Shown: piece after piece, positions 25,267 to 35,900 of the stretch
How positions within the stretch are numbered: the stretch's first letter is position 1
How the letters are laid out: each line of letters starts with the position of its first letter
From: Pontibacillus marinus BH030004 = DSM 16465
GTDB taxonomy: Bacteria; Bacillota; Bacilli; Bacillales; BH030062
Length of the DNA: 64,000 bases
Direction of reading: 5' to 3'
NCBI RefSeq assembly: GCF_000425225.1
Contig: NZ_AULJ01000001.1
Location: 186,001-250,000 of the forward strand
The notes under the pieces: generated by a model
The model's input: only the letters and a program-made list of their open reading frames with translations
Database searches by the model: none
Told to the model about the DNA's origin: nothing
Program-made: the position numbers and the translations under genes

Positions 25267-26841
25267 ATGTCTAAAAGTGGAGTAGAGAGATTTTCTTCCC
25301 AGTTATCAGCACAAATATGGGGACACCGTTTTATGGATGGTCAAAAAGGACCAGAGTATGTACTAGAATTTTTAAATGTTCTATATGGTACAGAATATAA
25401 ATTTGATGCTTGTCAATATCAACGAAATAAATCTCTGGGATTAAGAAGGTTTATTTTCGAGGGAGATAAAGAAGGGGCAAAAGGAAAAGTAGTTTCCTTA
25501 CCTGAAGAAGATAAAGAAACTTTATATCAAATGGCTTCTAGCAAGGAACAAGTGGATGTTATTCGAGAATTCTTCAAAAATCTAGAAGTACCATTGCATG
25601 ATGGTAGAGGCAAAACAGCTAACCGTTCTTGGTATGCTAAAACGCTATATCCATTACATGAATCCTTACTTTTCTTTGAAGTCAGAACGAAAAGTGGAGA
25701 TATTGCTTATGAACGTAACTTTTTTGCACGTGGGGGAGAGCTATACTTCTTAATGCTTGCTTACGGTACAGCTGATGATCTTGCTCTTCGAGAAAAAATA
25801 GAAAATCGCTTACAACAATTGCTACAAAAGAATAGAGCGATAGAGAATATTGTAAACAAAATCACAGAGAGCTTAGATAAAGGTTCTCAACCGAAAAATA
25901 ATGAGTACTTTCCTCTAACAGAGGTGGAGGGTGAAAATAAAGAGTATCCATATCTTCCTGTGACGGATGATCCTATGTATCATGAGTTTGCTAAAGAGTT
26001 CTATCAATTAATCTCTTTAAACATTGATATTTATGAAATGTTTGAACTCATGACAAGTCTAATAACTTTCCAGTTATCAAGGTACATGTTGAATAGAGCT
26101 AAAGACCAGGAGGATGCAAAAGTTACGTACTTTTTTGATTGTTTAGATGGACAATTGAATCCTATTAAACGGCTTTCAGCAAGATCGTTTAGCGATAATG
26201 AGCTGTTAATAAAAAATAAGTTTGAATCTTATTTTATGGAGATTTTCAATGAGAAGATCCCAAGCGAAGAGTATGTACAAGAGAATCTTCAAAATTGGAA
26301 AGACAATCCAGAAGAGTTTATGGACTATTTAGGCTTAAAAAAGCTTTCTACTGCTAGAAAAAATAAAGTGATTAAAGTATTGAATACGTGCCAAAATCAC
26401 ACTGATATTTCTACTAATCTGTTTAACGTTGTGAAAGATATTGTATCTGATCAGCTAAAGAAACACCAATTAAACATTGTACGTGGTTTAACACGTGATG
26501 GTGGTTTCGGAGGTTATCGTGTAGGAAGTAAGTATAGATACTTTATGACAGATAGTTTCCTACAGGTGTTGGTTTATAGTATTGTTAAGCCAAAAAGCTC
26601 TATGGAATACCATGACTTTTTAAAGACTTTATATGAAAAGTTTGGGTTTATTATTGGTGAAGTCGAAGCTCGAAAAGATGGTATATATGAAACTTCTAGA
26701 ATAAATATTAGCTATTTCCAGAGAAATGAGTATGCTTTAAGGGAGAAACTCAGACATAATGGATTATTAGTAGAATATTCAGATGCGACTGCAATGATAA
26801 AAAATCCATATGAAGAAGTAGAAATGCAGGTGGTAGAATGA
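25267..26841 (+). CDS. dptG: Phosphorothioation-dependent restriction protein DptG-like (SspG/DndG)
   Basis: 524 residues, predicted soluble and helical. The segment TRDGGFGGYRVGSKYRYF, then TDSFLQVLVYSIV, near residues 407-440 fits the DptG pattern as I know it. No nucleotide-binding motif is evident. It is thought to be a structural partner of F and H. TGGAGG precedes the ATG. Its stop overlaps the next start in an ATGA arrangement, showing tight coupling. Confidence 0.65.
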   Translation: MSKSGVERFSSQLSAQIWGHRFMDGQKGPEYVLEFLNVLYGTEYKFDACQYQRNKSLGLRRFIFEGDKEGAKGKVVSLPEEDKETLYQMASSKEQVDVIREFFKNLEVPLHDGRGKTANRSWYAKTLYPLHESLLFFEVRTKSGDIAYERNFFARGGELYFLMLAYGTADDLALREKIENRLQQLLQKNRAIENIVNKITESLDKGSQPKNNEYFPLTEVEGENKEYPYLPVTDDPMYHEFAKEFYQLISLNIDIYEMFELMTSLITFQLSRYMLNRAKDQEDAKVTYFFDCLDGQLNPIKRLSARSFSDNELLIKNKFESYFMEIFNEKIPSEEYVQENLQNWKDNPEEFMDYLGLKKLSTARKNKVIKVLNTCQNHTDISTNLFNVVKDIVSDQLKKHQLNIVRGLTRDGGFGGYRVGSKYRYFMTDSFLQVLVYSIVKPKSSMEYHDFLKTLYEKFGFIIGEVEARKDGIYETSRINISYFQRNEYALREKLRHNGLLVEYSDATAMIKNPYEEVEMQVVE

Positions 26842-29800
26842 TGAAACATAATGAGTTGCTTGGTAAATGGATATTTTATGTGCTAAAGAATCACTTTTAT
26901 CATCAAAAAAACGAAAACGCTGATAAATTATTTATTAAGGTAAATGGACTAACTCATGATAATGTGAAGGCTGTGTTAAGCGAAATACGAAATAATAGTG
27001 CACTTCTTAAAAATTATTATGATCCTATTATTAGAACTATAAAACCGGTCGAAGGATACCCTGAATATAGCTTTCAAGGTACAGAAACATCAACTAAACT
27101 AAGAAACTATACTCAAGTAAACCAAGCGCTCTTAATGATCATCAATGAGAATACACCTGAAGGGCAGAGCTTAGAGAATATTTTTGCTATTGATGAGTCT
27201 TACTTGCTTTCTGAAAAAGGATTCCAATCCTTATTTACTGTTCTATCAGATGAGTATAATATGGCCGGAGAAGAAATTGAAACTATTCAATTATTCCTTA
27301 ATATGTATCGCAAGCTAACGGATCCACAGCTTAGGTTTATCTTAAGGTTTATTTCAGAAGTTATTTCATCAAACTCTCCTTCTATTGTCCAATTAATTCA
27401 AGATAGCTTACCTGAACTTAATTTATTTAAAGATAATGAACTTATGATTCCAAAAGGTGAAAAAAAGTTAAAAGCAAACTTCTTACTAGCCAATTTACAA
27501 AAAAGTAATGGAGATCTTGACCCGGAAAAATTACAAGACAACTTATATAAGTTTTTAAACAAAGAAGAACAAAATAATTTTCCAAGTGATTTATGGCAAC
27601 AAACAAATCCTGAACAATTTGAACAAGAAGCTTTAAATTTCATTAATCAGAAAAGTTTAGAGTTATTAGAATATCAATTTAAAGATATCCAATCACTGTT
27701 TAGCTTTAAAGATAAAACAACTTTATATGATCAGATAAGAAATCATCTGAGTTTAGAAGAATATACAAAAGAAGAAAAACAACATGCAGAAGACGGGATT
27801 GCTTCAATCGAAAAAGGTGATGATCCTGATGAAATGCAGCACTTCTTAGAAGAACATGAAGGAGAACTTTCACAAAAACCAGACTTAGTAAAAAAAATCA
27901 CTAGAAAAATAGAGAAAGCGCGACACCCTGAAGATTATAAAGACTTAAATGAGGCAATTTTATATTATTCATTTACACTCATTGAGGATAATATCGAAGA
28001 ACTTGATGAATATAATACTACGTTCGAACTGACAGTAGTGAACAATAAGTTAAATGAGGAAACGAAGAAATTAGTAACTATTTATTTAGAAAATTTAGAG
28101 TCAGTAGCACCTCTATTTAAATTCGATAGTGAATCTTTAAATGACGCTGAAGTTGATACTTCTATTAGTGATACAGAAGTAACATTTAACTTAAAGCTGA
28201 AAGTAGGAGATCAATACCTAGGGAAAGAAAACTTTAAATTAATAGGTTTTGAGAATCTGGAACTATTAAGTATTTTAGACCTTGTTCAAGAAGGTTCATT
28301 ACCATATATGAAGATATATGATGATGAACAAGTTGAAACATTAGATGTAGGTGCGCTAGTCCAGGAAGAAGTTAGTGCATACCTCTCTCTGAATGAAGAA
28401 GGATTTAATGAACATTATGATTCGTTTGTTAGTTTTCAAAAGTACTTTATAGAGGCCTTATCCAGTGTGACTGAAAAAGGGTTGTTTGGAATTGACTTTT
28501 ATGAGCTAGAGGCGAATTTAGAAACTTTATTAAAAGGTGTAACCACTAATGCCACCATTACAAACACCATATATAAATATCTAAACTATATCGGATCAAT
28601 TGACAATTTACCTGTCAAACTAGGTCAGAGAGGATATAGTAAAGAAAGAATTTTAACAGTTATTAACCCAATACGGCTAGTTAGCTTGAAGCATAGATAT
28701 CAGGAAATAAATCATAAGGTGGAAAACTGGATAAACAATGCTCGCAAAGATAACTTAGACGTAACGAAGCTTGAAGATTATATGAATCATGTTGTAGATG
28801 AAACGATAGACTTGGGACCAAGATACTTCACTAGTGATGGCGATGATTCATTTCTTATTGAGGTTAGTGAGACACTAGGTGAAGGTCACTTTGTTCTAAA
28901 TACTGAACGTTCAGATAAGATGGATCACTTAGCAAATGATCTATCAAAGGAATTACTTACAAGTGTAAAAAACTATTTTGAAGTGTATCCTTTCGCTAAA
29001 GATGGTATGGATATCTTGTTCTTATATTGTCAAAGTGCTGATGTTATTACGAAATCAATAGATGAATTGTTTAAGAAAGTGAAAAATTTAAACAAGCTTA
29101 AAATTACAGTTCATAGTACACATGCAGCTCCTATCCACAGAAGATTAAATCAATGGGTAAAACAAAGAGAAGAATACATCCATCCAGATGGGACTAGTAA
29201 GTTCCCTAAAGTTGAGATTAAAGTGATTTCTGGTCTAGATGTAAATGAGATATCTAAACAAATAAACAACCATATGATCGATGCTGATTTAGTGGTATTA
29301 GCTGACTATTTTGCTCAAAGCAGTCAAATTAAGTATGAGTTTGATAAGATTAACTACGAAAAATCGGATAACTGGTTTGAAGTTGTATATAAAGAACCCT
29401 TATTAAATACTGAAGTAGTTAAACGTATGTCTTATGTAAGTGAATCTATGCCACCGATATTAAAATCTTTCTATCAGCTTCAGTATATATCTCAGAAGAA
29501 AGAGATTCTTGAAGAGGACGAAGTATATGTTCTAAAAAATAAAGTAGCTTTATCTAACCAAAATAATGATTTAATTGATTTTCTACATTCTAATTTTAAT
29601 TGGATTATGTTTATGGATAGATACTTAGATAAATCTCTACTAGAACAAACATCAACTAATGCACAAATCATTCAATACAAGTCTAAAGCTGGTTCTAACA
29701 ATAACTATAAACTTATTGTTTCTTCTTCTGAATATATTCGTAAACTTAATAATCAACAAGAAGATGAATACTATGATCGACTTGGGAAGAAGTTAAGTTT

Positions 29801-31937
29801 AATTCTGAAGAACCCACAGATTGATAGGAAAAAAGTAGTCGATTCTATACAGGAAGTTAAAAAGATATCTGGAGCACTAGTATTGAAAGCAATAGGTCCA
29901 GGTAAATACTCTCACGAAATGGTAGCAACCTATTTAAGTAAGAAGTTCAGAGAGAATGCTAATGACAATGTGTTGCAGGTATGGTCTGTTTGCGATGAGC
30001 TTCCATGGTTCTCAAATAATAAACGACGTCCTGATTTGGCGATTACAACAATAAAAGAAGTTGATGGTACATTACAAGTTGACTTCAATATTGTAGAATT
30101 AAAGTTTGTTAGCTATTCAATATTTGAAAGAGAACGATATGATGCAATCAAACAAGTAGATGCAGGTATGAATGTGTATGAAAATCTCTTCTCTTTCGAT
30201 GAAAATAAAACTGATTCTGAATTCTGGCGAGAAGAATTAGTTCATTACTTTATCGAAAGAGGATCGTATAGTCCTGAAGAAGCGCATATATTAAAGGCAT
30301 TACAGCACACACCAATTTCAAATATTAACGTAAATATAAATTCTTCAATAGATGTATATTGTTATACTTCAAACCTACATGAGCATGATTTCGAAAGTAT
30401 ATCTAATGGTGCTTATTATCAGAAATTAGAGGGAGAATATGATAATTATGTATTCTCAAGATCTTATATCCTAAATCATCTTGGTGCCTCTGAAGAAATC
30501 GCTCCAGACTATGCTGAAATTGAAAGTAATGATGAGACATTTGAAAAAGAACTAGAGGCAAGAGAAACTATTTCTAGCGCGAATGATAACGGTAAAGATG
30601 CTACAGATAATGAGCCTGAAGAGGGTGAACAAGAAACTGAAGCAGGAAGTGAGAATGAAGGTGAAGACACAGATATTCCCACTTCAGATCTTGGTGATAG
30701 TAAAAGTGAGATTGAGCATGAACCTACTTCTATTCCAACCGTTAAGCCAGATAAAGAGGATGCTGATCAAGAAGGATCTAACCTTGTAAATGGAGAAAAT
30801 CCTGAAGTAGTTGCTCTTAAGGACATGGAGCCTAATGAGAATGTTAATGAAGATCAAAGTGATTTGAAGAAACAATATATAAATAATCTAGAAACACACT
30901 TTAATCGAAATAAATTAAATGTCAAAGTTAAGAATGCTGTAGTAGGATCAAGTGTTGTGCGTTTAATATTGGATATTCCTTCTTCATTAAATTCTGATAA
31001 AGTAATGCGTAGAAGGCAAGATATCCAGCTATGGTTAGGCTTAGATCAAGAACCTCATATGTTTATTGACAAAAACGGCATTAACATTGATATTGCCAGG
31101 GACAACCCTGATACAATCTTCTTTGAAGATTTCATGAAAATATCGAGAGAACAACTAAGTGATGATATTAAGGATACAAACTTGATATCACCACTTGGAT
31201 TTGACCCTTTGAATAATGTAATTAACATTGATTTTTCTGATCCATCTACTCCACACTTATTAACCGGTGGAACAACAGGAAGCGGTAAAAGTGTAACACT
31301 GAACTCTATCATTCTAGGTAGTATGTGCTTATATGATCCAAGTAAACTTCAATTTGTATTTATTGATCCAAAACAGGTTGAGTTTACAGTTTATAAAGGA
31401 TTGCCTCATACAAGAGATGTAGTAACAGATATTAACGAGGCTGTAAGCACATTAGATATACTAGTTCAAGAAATGGAAGAACGATATAAGCTATTTGCTC
31501 AAGAATTCGTTAGTAATCTTGATGAATATGTAGAACTTACAGGAAAGCGTCTACCTCGTATTGTAATTGTATTTGATGAATTTGCAGACTTTATGAGCCA
31601 AGATAAAGAGATTGCACAGAAAGTTGAAAATGCAATATTAAAACTTGGCCAAAAAGCAAGAGCTGCAGGATTGCATCTGATTATATGTACACAAAATCCA
31701 AAATCTGACATTATCAATACAAATATCAGAAACAATTTAGGTGCTAGACTTGCATTAAGAGCTACAGATTCTACTGCATCTACTGTTATACTAGGAGATA
31801 GTGGCGCTGAAAACTTAGGTGGTAAAGGTGACTTCCTTGCTAAAACAAGTAGTCAAAAAGTTACTCGTGGTAAGAGTCCATTTCTTACGCCTAAAGTTAA
31901 AAGAGCATTACTAAAATACTTTTCAGGTAAAAAATAA
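26838..31937 (+). CDS. dptH: DptH-like restriction ATPase/nuclease (SspH/DndH)
   Basis: 1699 residues. The C-terminal ~270 form an FtsK/HerA-type motor: Walker A GGTTGSGKS at 1477-1485 and Walker B VIVFDEF with D1580/E1581. A PD-(D/E)XK-like site is embedded earlier: P1065-D1066, then E1087-L-K1089 (IVELK), a candidate cleavage centre. Residues ~1240-1370 are an acidic, low-complexity linker joining the two parts. The N-terminal 1000 residues are helical with no motif that I can name. It is the expected motor and effector of the F-G-H complex. A terminator follows directly. Confidence 0.78.
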   Translation: MMKHNELLGKWIFYVLKNHFYHQKNENADKLFIKVNGLTHDNVKAVLSEIRNNSALLKNYYDPIIRTIKPVEGYPEYSFQGTETSTKLRNYTQVNQALLMIINENTPEGQSLENIFAIDESYLLSEKGFQSLFTVLSDEYNMAGEEIETIQLFLNMYRKLTDPQLRFILRFISEVISSNSPSIVQLIQDSLPELNLFKDNELMIPKGEKKLKANFLLANLQKSNGDLDPEKLQDNLYKFLNKEEQNNFPSDLWQQTNPEQFEQEALNFINQKSLELLEYQFKDIQSLFSFKDKTTLYDQIRNHLSLEEYTKEEKQHAEDGIASIEKGDDPDEMQHFLEEHEGELSQKPDLVKKITRKIEKARHPEDYKDLNEAILYYSFTLIEDNIEELDEYNTTFELTVVNNKLNEETKKLVTIYLENLESVAPLFKFDSESLNDAEVDTSISDTEVTFNLKLKVGDQYLGKENFKLIGFENLELLSILDLVQEGSLPYMKIYDDEQVETLDVGALVQEEVSAYLSLNEEGFNEHYDSFVSFQKYFIEALSSVTEKGLFGIDFYELEANLETLLKGVTTNATITNTIYKYLNYIGSIDNLPVKLGQRGYSKERILTVINPIRLVSLKHRYQEINHKVENWINNARKDNLDVTKLEDYMNHVVDETIDLGPRYFTSDGDDSFLIEVSETLGEGHFVLNTERSDKMDHLANDLSKELLTSVKNYFEVYPFAKDGMDILFLYCQSADVITKSIDELFKKVKNLNKLKITVHSTHAAPIHRRLNQWVKQREEYIHPDGTSKFPKVEIKVISGLDVNEISKQINNHMIDADLVVLADYFAQSSQIKYEFDKINYEKSDNWFEVVYKEPLLNTEVVKRMSYVSESMPPILKSFYQLQYISQKKEILEEDEVYVLKNKVALSNQNNDLIDFLHSNFNWIMFMDRYLDKSLLEQTSTNAQIIQYKSKAGSNNNYKLIVSSSEYIRKLNNQQEDEYYDRLGKKLSLILKNPQIDRKKVVDSIQEVKKISGALVLKAIGPGKYSHEMVATYLSKKFRENANDNVLQVWSVCDELPWFSNNKRRPDLAITTIKEVDGTLQVDFNIVELKFVSYSIFERERYDAIKQVDAGMNVYENLFSFDENKTDSEFWREELVHYFIERGSYSPEEAHILKALQHTPISNINVNINSSIDVYCYTSNLHEHDFESISNGAYYQKLEGEYDNYVFSRSYILNHLGASEEIAPDYAEIESNDETFEKELEARETISSANDNGKDATDNEPEEGEQETEAGSENEGEDTDIPTSDLGDSKSEIEHEPTSIPTVKPDKEDADQEGSNLVNGENPEVVALKDMEPNENVNEDQSDLKKQYINNLETHFNRNKLNVKVKNAVVGSSVVRLILDIPSSLNSDKVMRRRQDIQLWLGLDQEPHMFIDKNGINIDIARDNPDTIFFEDFMKISREQLSDDIKDTNLISPLGFDPLNNVINIDFSDPSTPHLLTGGTTGSGKSVTLNSIILGSMCLYDPSKLQFVFIDPKQVEFTVYKGLPHTRDVVTDINEAVSTLDILVQEMEERYKLFAQEFVSNLDEYVELTGKRLPRIVIVFDEFADFMSQDKEIAQKVENAILKLGQKARAAGLHLIICTQNPKSDIINTNIRNNLGARLALRATDSTASTVILGDSGAENLGGKGDFLAKTSSQKVTRGKSPFLTPKVKRALLKYFSGKK

Positions 31938-31939
31938 TT

Positions 31940-31979
31940 AAATAATACATCTAGATCTTTATCTAGATGTATTATTTTG
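31940..31979. terminator. Terminator between restriction and modification genes
   Basis: AATAATACATCTAGA pairs with TCTAGATGTATTATT around a short loop, followed by TT. It implies that the F-G-H unit and the SspBCD unit are separate transcripts. Confidence 0.8.
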
Positions 31980-31991
31980 AGTTATATGATT

Positions 31992-32011
31992 ACTGGAACA
32001 ACTTGTCCAGT
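31992..32011 (+). promoter_or_regulatory. Inverted repeat ahead of sspB
   Basis: ACTGGA and TCCAGT arms with an 8-base spacer, 29 bases before the sspB start and just upstream of the AGGAAAGG ribosome site. It could be an operator or a 5' UTR hairpin. I see no clear -10 box in this short gap. Confidence 0.45.
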
Positions 32012-32040
32012 AAATCTGAGGAAAGGATGTAACTTAGCTT

Positions 32041-32922
32041 ATGGCATACGGACAACATCAAAGTTTCTATTTAAGAGACAGATGGCTAAGTAAAGCAATC
32101 AAACAATTAAAGAAAGATAGTCGCTTCTTCTATGATAAAGAAGCTTTTGAAAAGATTGGATTAGGTAAGAATATGGTTCAATCTCTAAGGTTTTGGGTTG
32201 TTGCAACAAACCTCGCTGAAGAGCAAACAAATGATGAGAGAAAAAAAGTACATTTACTCACAAAATTTGGTGATCTTATAGATGAATATGATCGACATAT
32301 TCAATTTGTAGATACAGCATCTTTATTACATTATCAATTAAGTAGTAATTTTGAACCTTCTACAGTTTGGTTCTGGTTCTTTAATATTTTGGATGAGACA
32401 ACAGTTAGTAAAGAGGACCTATTTAGGTTATTTTCTAAATGGGTGGTTCAAAATGAGGAAAAGCGTGTCTCTGAAAAATCTTTAAAAAGAGATATTGATT
32501 GTTTAATTAAATTATATACAGCCGGTCAAACAGCTAATGACCCAGAAGAGGTTATTCAAAGCCCCTTAAATAAATTGAATGTGATGTCTGAGAAAAATGG
32601 AATGATCTTTAAAAAGACACCTAATAGTATTGAGGAAATAGGTTTATCAGCCTTGTACTTTTCGTTGTTAGATTATTGTTCTAAAAATAGTGTTGAAATG
32701 GTTTCAGTAGATGAAATCATTTATCAAGATGGCCTATGGGGGAATGTGTTTAATATGAATCGTAATTTAATCATACAAGCTTTACACCAATTAACCAATC
32801 ATCCTCTACATCCTATAACCTTTACTAGAACAAATAATTTAGACACAGTCAGAGTTCCAAAGGTTGATCCTTTAGAATACTTAAAGGATGAATATAGTAG
32901 AAAGGTGTACGTGCAATCATGA
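32041..32922 (+). CDS. sspB: SspB-like DUF4007 protein, phosphorothioation nickase
   Basis: 293 residues. The DUF4007 signature is at the start: GQHQSFYLRDRWLSKAIKQL, then IGLGKNMVQSLRFW. In the Ssp system SspB nicks DNA so that sulfur can be put into one strand. The AGGAAAGG site lies about 14 bases from the ATG, a loose spacing. The stop overlaps the sspC start (ATGA). First gene of the modification operon. Confidence 0.8.
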   Translation: MAYGQHQSFYLRDRWLSKAIKQLKKDSRFFYDKEAFEKIGLGKNMVQSLRFWVVATNLAEEQTNDERKKVHLLTKFGDLIDEYDRHIQFVDTASLLHYQLSSNFEPSTVWFWFFNILDETTVSKEDLFRLFSKWVVQNEEKRVSEKSLKRDIDCLIKLYTAGQTANDPEEVIQSPLNKLNVMSEKNGMIFKKTPNSIEEIGLSALYFSLLDYCSKNSVEMVSVDEIIYQDGLWGNVFNMNRNLIIQALHQLTNHPLHPITFTRTNNLDTVRVPKVDPLEYLKDEYSRKVYVQS

Positions 32923-35900
32923 GTGCAAACAACGTTTCTTTTAAATCTAGTATTAATATAAAGTTTGATTTAGGAAATGAGAACTTTTTTAATAGATATT
33001 TACCTACGCCTTCACATGCAGAAGCTTTTATTGGTTTACTTAAAGGTTTTAATGAGAAGTCTTCATCCAAGTCACATATTATAATGGGACCATACGGAAC
33101 AGGGAAATCATTAATCGGAACAATTTTAAGTAGTATTACATCAAATAATGTTTCTAATGATACTGTACAAGAACTGAAACAAAAGTTCGAAAAAGTAGAC
33201 GATGATATATACAATGAGTTAAACAAAATACAGTCATGCGATAAAACTTATTTACCCATTGTTCTTAGTGGTAATGAAGGAAGATTTAGAACAGCAATTA
33301 TATCTTCTATTATGAAAACATTAGAACAAAACGATATACATGTAACAGTACCTGGTGTAGTAAATAAGGTTATATCCACAATTGAAACCTGGGAACAAGA
33401 TTATCCACAAACTTTTGAAGCTTTCTTAAACTATTTAAAAGAAGCAGGTAAGGAATATGAATTGTGGAGAATCGAAGTTCTCAGCCATAATTCACAAGAA
33501 ATTGAATGGTTTCAGTCAATATTTCCTTACCTTACATCAGGAACCGAATTTATTGTCGACTATCAATATGATTTTGTAGAGCAAATCAAATATATTCTTG
33601 ATGAACTTGATAAATTAGATTTAGGTCTTTTTGTTACCTATGATGAATTCGGAAGGTTCTTGCAAACATTAGATACAACACTAATTCACGAGACAATGCA
33701 AGACATACAAGATATTGCTGAATTGGCAGATCACTATACAGACTCATTTCATATATTGCTTATTACTCACAAAAACTTAAGACAATATTTCAATGTTTTA
33801 AAAGATGAACATAAAGACGAATTTCAGCGAATCGAAAGAAGATTTAAAACCTATTATATTGAAAGTGATCAGTCTACATTTGTTCGCTTAGCTCAAAACA
33901 TTATAAATGATTTAGATATTAAAAATACACTTTCGAAAGATTATGAAGAGAGTGTCATTAATACGTTAAGAAAATACACCTTCTTTCCCACTCTTAATCA
34001 AGTAGAGTTAGAGGAGTTAGTAGTTAGTGGTTGTTATCCAATCCATCCAATCACGTTATATTTATTACCACATTTATCAAACGTATTTGGACAGAACGAG
34101 AGAACATTATTTACTTTCTTAGAGAGTACTGAGACTGGAGGACTTTTAAATCACTTAGCTAAAGATGATGGATATTATTTAGCGGATCAATTATTTGATT
34201 ACTTCTTTTCTGGAGACCATTTTATTAGTGAAGATATAAAAGATAGTGTACGCCTATATAAACAGCTGATTAAAAAAATACCAACTCCATCAAACGGGTT
34301 AGAGCAAAGAATATTAAAATTCATTACGCTTTGGGAGTTAACAGGGCTTCAGTCCATGCATAAGATAACCAACGAGTTACTTTCATTAGCTTTAAATGAA
34401 GAAATAGAGAACGTAAATAAAGCCTTAGATCAATTAAACAGCTATAAAGCTGTCCGTTTTAATAGAATAATGGGGTATTGGGAATTATTCCAAGGAAGCT
34501 CTATAAACATCGAAGAGGAAATCCAATCAAGATTAGAAGAAACTTCAATTAACCAAAATAGAAGAAAAGAGGTTATTGAAAATGCATTAGATAACAAATT
34601 CTATTTGGCGACTTCTTACAATGATGAAAAGAGTATGACAAGATTTGCTACTACAAACGTTACATTCAGCTCTGATATTGTAGAGGAAGGCAAATTCGAC
34701 TATGATCAAAATTCCGATGCAAGTATTTATCTTGTGATACTTGAAAAGAGTGAAGACAGAGAAGACATTATTCAACAACTTAAAGACAACTTTTCATTTA
34801 AACAAAGTATTTTTGGTGTTTCTCATTACCCAATTACTTATATTTATGAAGTAATTGATCAGTTAATAATCGTTAATCAAATGATAGAAGATGTTGAGTT
34901 ACTAAAGCAAGATATCAATATCAAAGATGAACTCTTAATTAAAAAGGAAGACCTACTCTTTTCAATTAAAGAGTATATTAGAGTTTGGACAGATTTTAGT
35001 GGTCATGCTACATGGATTCATAACGGAGAAGAGATAAAGATTCAAAATCGAATTGTTTTAGAAAACAAACTTTCCGAGATAATGTATGATATATATCCTT
35101 ATACACCAGAAGTTAGAAACGAATCCATTAACCGAAAGAAGATTAATAATGTACAGTTGAAGGCAGCTAAAACTGTAGTTGATCATATAATTGAGTTTCC
35201 TTATTCTGAGCAGTTTAACATTGAAGGTAAAGGACCAGATTATTTAATCTATGCTACTATATTTAAAAATAACGGATTCTTAATAGATGATCTAAATAAT
35301 ATTAGCTCTAAAGAGTTTCAATTAATGAGAGATGATTTAATAAACTTTGTGAAAAACAATAAGAAAGGGAATCTCAACGAATTAGTAAGTATCTTGGAGA
35401 GAAGTCCTTACGGGATTCGAAAACCTTTAATTCCTATTTATATTATTTCCTTATTACGAGATGTATGGGATCATACGATGTTCTATAGAAATGATATGTA
35501 TGTGCCTGCAGTAGATGGAGACAAGATCTACAAAATGATAGAAGAAGCAGATCAATATGAATATATTGTTTATGACTTCAATAAACAGCTTACACCATTT
35601 CTAAATGAAATTGACTCTGTATTTGGGGAATATAAAAGTGAGTACGTAGATGGTAAACCAGCTATTATACAAATGAGCAGTGCTGTTTTAGGGTGGTTAA
35701 GATCTTTACCTAAATACACGCAAATCACTTCTAACTTATCCCCTGAAGTAAATCAATTTAAGGAAACGGTAAAAAGAAGTGAGGTAGATCCGTCTGCCAC
35801 AATTCAAAGTTTATTTGAGAATTATCAAAATGATTTTGATTCCTTAATATCTATGAAAGTAAATATAGAAAACTTCTGTGATCATCAAATCGAAAATATT

